Source: Bryobacterales bacterium (GTDB taxonomy: Bacteria; Acidobacteriota; Terriglobia; Bryobacterales; Bryobacteraceae). From it: a stretch of 64,000 nt of DNA. The stretch covers positions 1 to 64,000 of the forward strand of contig PMUP01000076.1 in assembly GCA_003166865.1 (NCBI GenBank), written 5' to 3'. Positions 59,022-64,000 of the stretch are shown here, piece by piece. Below the pieces are notes generated by a model. It ran no database searches, was not told the DNA's origin, and was given only the letters and a program-made list of their open reading frames with translations. Each line of letters starts with the position of its first letter. Position 1 is the stretch's first letter. The position numbers and the translations under genes were made by a program.

Positions 59022-59618
59022 TTAGGCGGGTGCGTTTGCCTGTCGAGCGAGCGGGAATGCCGTACTGGCCATCACCTCTTCGCTCTGAGCACGGTGGCGG
59101 TCGCAATGCGCCGCAATCAGAAGCAGCCACTGATACAAGTCGAGCTCGCCGATTACAGGATGCTTGAAGAAGTGCCGCCTCAAATCCGCGCTGGTGCTGG
59201 CGGCAAAATCGTGCGTCTGCTGGCGTGCCTCTTCGAATTCCTGTAATAGTTGCTCATCCGGCCAGCGGCCTGTCGGCGCCAGAACATCCGGCGCCTGGAT
59301 TCGAGTGACGCGGTCCGCCACATTGGCGACCAGCACATCGTCCTGGCCTTCCATGGCGCTGCGCTTGGAAGAATCGGGGCCTGTCGCCAGAGTCTTTTGA
59401 ATGGAGCCGAGCACCCGTTCTTCGACTACTGCGATGTGCTCCACGCATTCGGCGACAGTCCACCGGCCAGGCGCGGGACGGTGGTGCAATTGCTCGCGCG
59501 AAAGGCCCTGCGCCATGCGCAGCAAGCGCTCGCGCGATTCCGCAAGATTCTTCAATAACGATTCGCGTTCGGCAGAAGTCAATTCGTTCTCCCTTCTTGA
59601 CGGCTCGTCGCCTGCCAT
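59022..59618 (-). CDS. DinB-family protein
   Basis: LAESRERLLRMAQGLSREQLHHRPAPGRWTVAECVEHIAVVEERV. Confidence 0.85.
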   Translation of the reverse strand: MAGDEPSRRENELTSAERESLLKNLAESRERLLRMAQGLSREQLHHRPAPGRWTVAECVEHIAVVEERVLGSIQKTLATGPDSSKRSAMEGQDDVLVANVADRVTRIQAPDVLAPTGRWPDEQLLQEFEEARQQTHDFAASTSADLRRHFFKHPVIGELDLYQWLLLIAAHCDRHRAQSEEVMASTAFPLARQANAPA

Positions 59619-59741
59619 TATACGCTTTGCGCAAGCCACGGCAAAGAATCCTCGGGTCCGCCTAACGGGTCAGTTTCCGGTTAGCGCGTTATTCATTCCC
59701 GACCCACTCTTCGATCAGATAAACTTAGCTGAATCACTCCT

Positions 59742-60445
59742 ATGCCTTTCAGGGCAGGTGACAGGCTCGGCCCGTATGAAATCCAGTCACCGTTAGGTGC
59801 GGGCGGCATGGGCGAGGTGTATCGCGCCACCGACCCGAAACTTGGCCGCGACGTAGCACTCAAGGTGCTGCCCGCCGAGATGGCACACGATGCAGAGCGG
59901 ATCGCGCGCTTTCGTTGTGAGGCGAAAGTGCTCGCCCAGCTCGACCACCCGAACATCGTCACGATCCACACGCTTTGTTCTTCCGCAAGGAGTTCCCGAC
60001 CTTCCGGAATGCGGCGGAGCGGGCCATTGCGCTGAATCCCATGGATGGAGACCCCGCCGCTCTGCTGGGTCACATGATGGCCTTCGCGGGCGACTGGGAA
60101 CGCGGCTGCATTCTGGCGGAGCAGGCCAGGGGCCTGAACCCAAACCATCCCGGATGGTACTGGTTTCCCTCCTTCTTCGATGCGTATCGCAAGAAGGACT
60201 ACCGGGGCGCGCTGGACGTTGCTTTCAAGATCAACATGCCTGGCTTCTGGCGAACGAACCTCGCGCTGGCGGCCGCGTACGGACAATTGGGGGAGCGGGA
60301 GGCAGCCGAGAATGCGTTGAAGGACTTGCTGGCCCCGAGGTCCGAGTTCGTTACCGGGGCACGCGAGGAACTCGCAAAGTGGTGGGAACCGGAACTCGTC
60401 GAGCACCTTATCGAAGGCCTACGAAACGCGGGACTGGAGACATAG
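59742..60445 (+). pseudogene. Ser/Thr kinase-TPR protein with an internal, frame-disrupting deletion
   Basis: Kinase start [24 protein letters not shown]...[10 protein letters not shown] (frame 3) joined to a TPR tail [23 protein letters not shown]...(frame 2); catalytic core absent. Confidence 0.8.
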
Positions 60446-60484
60446 GCTCGTGTTGTGACCCGCCGGCGCGTGGGAACTTTAAGC

Positions 60485-60772
60485 TTAGGCCGGGGCGCTC
60501 TTCTCTCCAGCGCTGGGTGGTTTGTCCTCGGTGCGCACTACCACAACGGTGAATTTCGACACCAATGCCGAAATCGCGCCGACCGCGGCCAAGACCGGGG
60601 CAAAGACCGCGCCGACCGCGGCCACCGTGATCGGAATCTCAACGAACGTGTTGCCGTGTTCATCCCGGACGATGATCCGGCGCACGTTGCCTTCATGCAC
60701 GAGGGACTTGACCATATCCACGAGATCCCGTCCGAGCACCTGCACTTCCTCAACAAAGTCCTGTAAAGCCAT
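60485..60772 (-). CDS. DUF4342-like protein
   Basis: LVHEGNVRRIIVRDEHGNTFVEIPITVAAVGAVFAPVLAAVGAISALVSKFTVVV. Confidence 0.8.
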   Translation of the reverse strand: MALQDFVEEVQVLGRDLVDMVKSLVHEGNVRRIIVRDEHGNTFVEIPITVAAVGAVFAPVLAAVGAISALVSKFTVVVVRTEDKPPSAGEKSAPA

Positions 60773-61148
60773 GATGCCCCCCATCTAGCTTACGTGAACT
60801 CTGGAGTAATGTTCCTCCGGATTGCACCGATCTTATGGCCAGTGAATCCGGTTCTTGACCAGACGAGTCTTCTCAGGGGCGCGCTCAACCCGGGTGAGCG
60901 GTTGCTCGCCGCGGTAGGTCCCCGTCCTGAGAAGATCCGAACTGCCGCGTTGGCCGAAGTTGGCACGGGGGTCTACCGATCCAGACAGGCAGGCGGTAAC
61001 GTTCTGGCCCTGGAGGGCCGAGGCTCAAGATCGCCGCTCACGTGGAAGTTTCTGCACAAAGGGAAAGTCGATCCATGGGGCGTCCGCCTGAAAGCGCCAG
61101 CACCGAACGCCGTCGCGGCTGCAGCTTTGGTGTCCCAGGTATTTCGTG

Positions 61149-62939
61149 TTACTGCGAGAGCGTGATGGAGCGGCGGAGAGTGAACTTGATCCTGGTCTGC
61201 GCTGGAATGACGACGACGTAGGGCTTGGCGGCGCCGGACGCGGCGCCCTGCGCGGCGCCCTGACCACCACCATGGCCAAAAAGCCCGCCAAAGGTCGCTC
61301 CAATGGCCGCTCCGGCGATTACTTTCTTTTTGCTGCGCTCAATGCTCTGTTTTTCAAAGACGCTGGTGCGCGGGCTGTAGTCCGTTCCGTTAATGGTTAC
61401 AGTGACCAGCTGCAGCTGAACATCCGTGCGCGCGGCCACGGGTGCTTGCGCCAGGTTTATGAGCGACACACTTGCGTCCGCGCCAGCCGGGATAGCCTCC
61501 ATACCATTCACGTCAACCGCGGCATCCACGCTGGCGCCAAATTTATCGCCGACCATATTCATGGAAGAATCCACTGGGTCGGTCAGGCGGATAGCGACGA
61601 CAGTACCGGCTGGAATTACCAGGGGCCCTTGATCGGCGCTGTTATCGGCTGGAGCGGCCGGCTGCACGGGCGCCACCGCAACACCAACCCCGGGTTGGAC
61701 TGGCACGACGGCAACACCGGGGGTGGCCACAACGCCCGGTACGACGGCAACTCCCGGGGCGCCGGCAACGCCATCCACCGGGGCGCCGGGCTGGGCGGGA
61801 ACCGCACTGGAAGCAGGCTGGCCCGGGACTGCGGGTGTCGCGCCTGGCGTGGCGGACGGGTTATTGGCGGCGCTCTGCGCCGGTGCGCTGGGGGTGTGAG
61901 CGCTCAGCCGCTCGCCGAGCCGTTTGGCTGCTCCGGGAAACGCGGCGATCAAGAAACCAGCTAGAGCGAGAACAGCGACCAGGCCTGCCGCCATGACCCT
62001 CCGCTCTGGTGTGAAAAAGCTGGAGGCCGCTGCCTGGGCTGCTCGCGGTGACGCTACCGCCGCTGGAGCTACTACGTCCAGCATGGTGACCGTCGGATGT
62101 GCGCTCATCACGGGCGCCGCGGGGACCACGCCGGGGGAAGGATCGAGCGCCGCGCCGAATTCCTCCACGCTCTGATATCGAGCGTCCGGATTCTTCTCCA
62201 GCGCCTTGAGAACCGCTTTCTCCACACCTTTCGGAACGAAGGGAAAAATGCTGGTCGGCAGCGGCGGCGAAGTATTCACGTGATCCGCCATGATTTGGTA
62301 GTCGCTATCGGCGCTGAAGGGCACCTTGCCGGTCAGCATTTCGTACAGTGTTACTCCGAGAGAATAGATGTCTGACCGGAAATCCACGGCGCGATTCAGA
62401 AATTGCTCGGGGGACATGTACAAAGCGGTGCCTATCTGAGCCCCGCTCTTCGCCAGGCCGCGGGCGCTCAGGGCTTTCGCAATGCCGCAATCCATCACCT
62501 TGACGACGCCTTGGCGGTTGAGCATGATGTTGGCGGGTTTGATATCGCGATGGACGATGCCCATCCGGTGCGCAAATCCGATGCCCGATAGCGCCTGCCG
62601 GAATAGTGCAATTGCCTCGTCGCTCGGGATCGGGCCCCGGCGCCGCACCATCTGCTCGAAAGTCTCGCCTTCGATGAACTCCATGACCACGAAGGGACGG
62701 CCGTTCTCGATGAGGAGCGCGTACAGCGTCGCTAGATTCGTGTGATTGAGATTGCCCAGCGCCTTAGTTTCAGCTCGGAAACGCTGCTCCAACTCGGGAT
62801 TGCCGCTCAGCTCCGCGTTCAACGCCTTGACGGCGACGGTGCGGTCCAAATTGACGTCGACGGCTTTGTAGACCACGCCCAGGCCGCCTTCGCCAATCTT
62901 TTCCAGTATTCGATAGTGCCCAATTTCCGTTCCGATCAT
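61149..62939 (-). CDS. Ser/Thr protein kinase with Pro/Ala/Val-rich linker and C-terminal domain
   Basis: IGHYRILEKIGEGGLGVVYKAVD, HRDIKPANIMLNRQG, DCGIAKAL, SPEQF; GATFGGLFGHGGGQGAAQG near the C-terminus. Confidence 0.92.
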   Translation of the reverse strand: MIGTEIGHYRILEKIGEGGLGVVYKAVDVNLDRTVAVKALNAELSGNPELEQRFRAETKALGNLNHTNLATLYALLIENGRPFVVMEFIEGETFEQMVRRRGPIPSDEAIALFRQALSGIGFAHRMGIVHRDIKPANIMLNRQGVVKVMDCGIAKALSARGLAKSGAQIGTALYMSPEQFLNRAVDFRSDIYSLGVTLYEMLTGKVPFSADSDYQIMADHVNTSPPLPTSIFPFVPKGVEKAVLKALEKNPDARYQSVEEFGAALDPSPGVVPAAPVMSAHPTVTMLDVVAPAAVASPRAAQAAASSFFTPERRVMAAGLVAVLALAGFLIAAFPGAAKRLGERLSAHTPSAPAQSAANNPSATPGATPAVPGQPASSAVPAQPGAPVDGVAGAPGVAVVPGVVATPGVAVVPVQPGVGVAVAPVQPAAPADNSADQGPLVIPAGTVVAIRLTDPVDSSMNMVGDKFGASVDAAVDVNGMEAIPAGADASVSLINLAQAPVAARTDVQLQLVTVTINGTDYSPRTSVFEKQSIERSKKKVIAGAAIGATFGGLFGHGGGQGAAQGAASGAAKPYVVVIPAQTRIKFTLRRSITLSQ

Positions 62940-63083
62940 ATGTCTAGCGCCCCTGAATCGCTCGCTCGATCATCTTGCTGCGTGGACCGCTGGCAGCTCT
63001 TGTGTGTTGCGGATCTCCATTTTTGTTCAATCAGTATACACCCAGTTGCGCCTGGTCGCGCTCCCCAGGCGTAAAATCGGAGT

Positions 63084-63551
63084 ATGGAACTCGTCGTCAA
63101 CCAAAAGCATTACCGGCTCCTGGTGGACCCGGAACGGAGGCTCCTCTGGGTCCTGCGCGACGAACTCGAACTGACTGGCGCCAAATACGGCTGCGGCGAA
63201 GGCCAGTGCGGCGCCTGCACTGTCTTGATCGACGGCGCTCCCATCCGGTCCTGCATCACACGCGCATCGGCCGTGGCTGGAAAACAGATCACAACCATCG
63301 AGGGCCTGGCGCAAAACGGGAAACTGCACGCATTGCAGGAAGCCTTTATTGAAGCCGACGCCATGCAGTGCGGCTACTGCACGCCCGGCATGATCTTGTC
63401 GGGTGTCAGCCTGCTCAAGAAAACGCCGCAGCCCTCCGAGCCCGAAATCCGCCGCGCGCTGGAAGGTAACGTTTGCAGGTGCGGCACGTATCCGCGCATC
63501 ATCAGAGCCGTTCAAATCGCCGGCGCGAATTCCGGAGTCCAGCATGCCTGA
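63084..63551 (+). CDS. [2Fe-2S] small subunit of a xanthine oxidase-family molybdenum hydroxylase
   Basis: GCGEGQCGACTVLIDG, QCGYCTPGMILS, GNVCRCGTYPRI. Confidence 0.93.
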   Translation: MELVVNQKHYRLLVDPERRLLWVLRDELELTGAKYGCGEGQCGACTVLIDGAPIRSCITRASAVAGKQITTIEGLAQNGKLHALQEAFIEADAMQCGYCTPGMILSGVSLLKKTPQPSEPEIRRALEGNVCRCGTYPRIIRAVQIAGANSGVQHA

Positions 63552-64000
63552 GATCGAACTGGAACGCTATGAATTGTTCGAGACTCCGGCGTATAGCTTC
63601 GAGCCGGAGCAAAGCGACGTCCTCGAGATGCAGCGGCGCGAGTTTTTCAAATTCCTCGGCGGTGGGTTGGTCCTGCTTCTGGCTCTCGATACTCGGGCCA
63701 CCGCGCAAGAATCCGGCCGCGGTCCCGCCTTCCGTGGCGATGCCCGCCCTCCCGAGCTCGCCGCTTGGCTGCACATCGCTGAAGATGGCTCTATCACTGT
63801 TTATACCGGCAAGACCGAGGTAGGCCAAAACATCCGCACTTCTCTCGCGCAGGCCGTCGCCGAAGAGTTGCGCACACCCATCCAGTCGATCCGTCTGGTG
63901 ATGGCCGACACCGATCTCACGCCCTACGACCTGGGCACCTTCGGGAGCCGCACCACTCCGCTCATGGCGCCGCAAATGAAAAAGGTTGGCGCGGCCGCGC
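63544..64000 (+). CDS. Molybdopterin-binding large subunit (isoquinoline 1-oxidoreductase beta-like), truncated by the window edge
   Basis: ATG overlaps the small-subunit stop; RREFFKFLGGGLVLLLALDT then AWLHIAEDGSITVYTGKTEVGQNIRTSLAQAVAEEL; open to the end. Confidence 0.85.
   Translation, partial: MPEIELERYELFETPAYSFEPEQSDVLEMQRREFFKFLGGGLVLLLALDTRATAQESGRGPAFRGDARPPELAAWLHIAEDGSITVYTGKTEVGQNIRTSLAQAVAEELRTPIQSIRLVMADTDLTPYDLGTFGSRTTPLMAPQMKKVGAAA

Noticed and set aside
60794-61165. 123-aa plus-strand ORF
   Set aside because: No motifs or clear start; partly antisense to the kinase 3' end.
1-64000. CRISPR arrays, rRNA or tRNA genes, prophage
   Set aside because: No regularly spaced repeat array, no rRNA-like tracts, no tRNA cloverleaf I could recognise, and no phage structural genes; not exhaustively searchable by eye.

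Overview
GC-rich chromosomal window, probably from an Acidobacteriota (Solibacter/Bryobacter-like) genome. The lineage is inferred from a VWFA-related acidobacterial-type protein, Acidobacteria-like DUF6152 and secreted families, and several Ser/Thr kinases. Host-type content: a beta-lactamase/NamZ (DUF1343) fusion, a Moco operon (moeA-moaC-mogA), a PQQ dehydrogenase/cytochrome c/LVIVD cluster, an MdtABC-like RND efflux locus with an outer-membrane factor, serC, many secreted hydrolases, kinases, and the start of a Mo-hydroxylase operon at the right edge. Main accessory finds: (i) a complete 2,087-bp IS1595-like transposon (14371-16457). It has 25-bp imperfect TIRs, an 8-bp TSD, a transposase split at an in-frame A_AAA_AAG slippery site, two translationally coupled passenger ORFs, and a paralogous unoccupied site at 39.17 kb. 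(ii) A scar containing a decayed copy of the vapB-(vapC)-amrB junction, next to a doubly frameshifted aldoxime dehydratase. (iii) An RHH regulator whose promoter carries four perfectly phased 11-bp iterons. (iv) A recurring leaderless promoter geometry (6 nt between the -10 and the start codon). (v) Several decayed genes (kinase-TPR deletion, cyclase frameshift, probable toxin relic). All calls come from reading the sequence and ORF translations; no database search was run.
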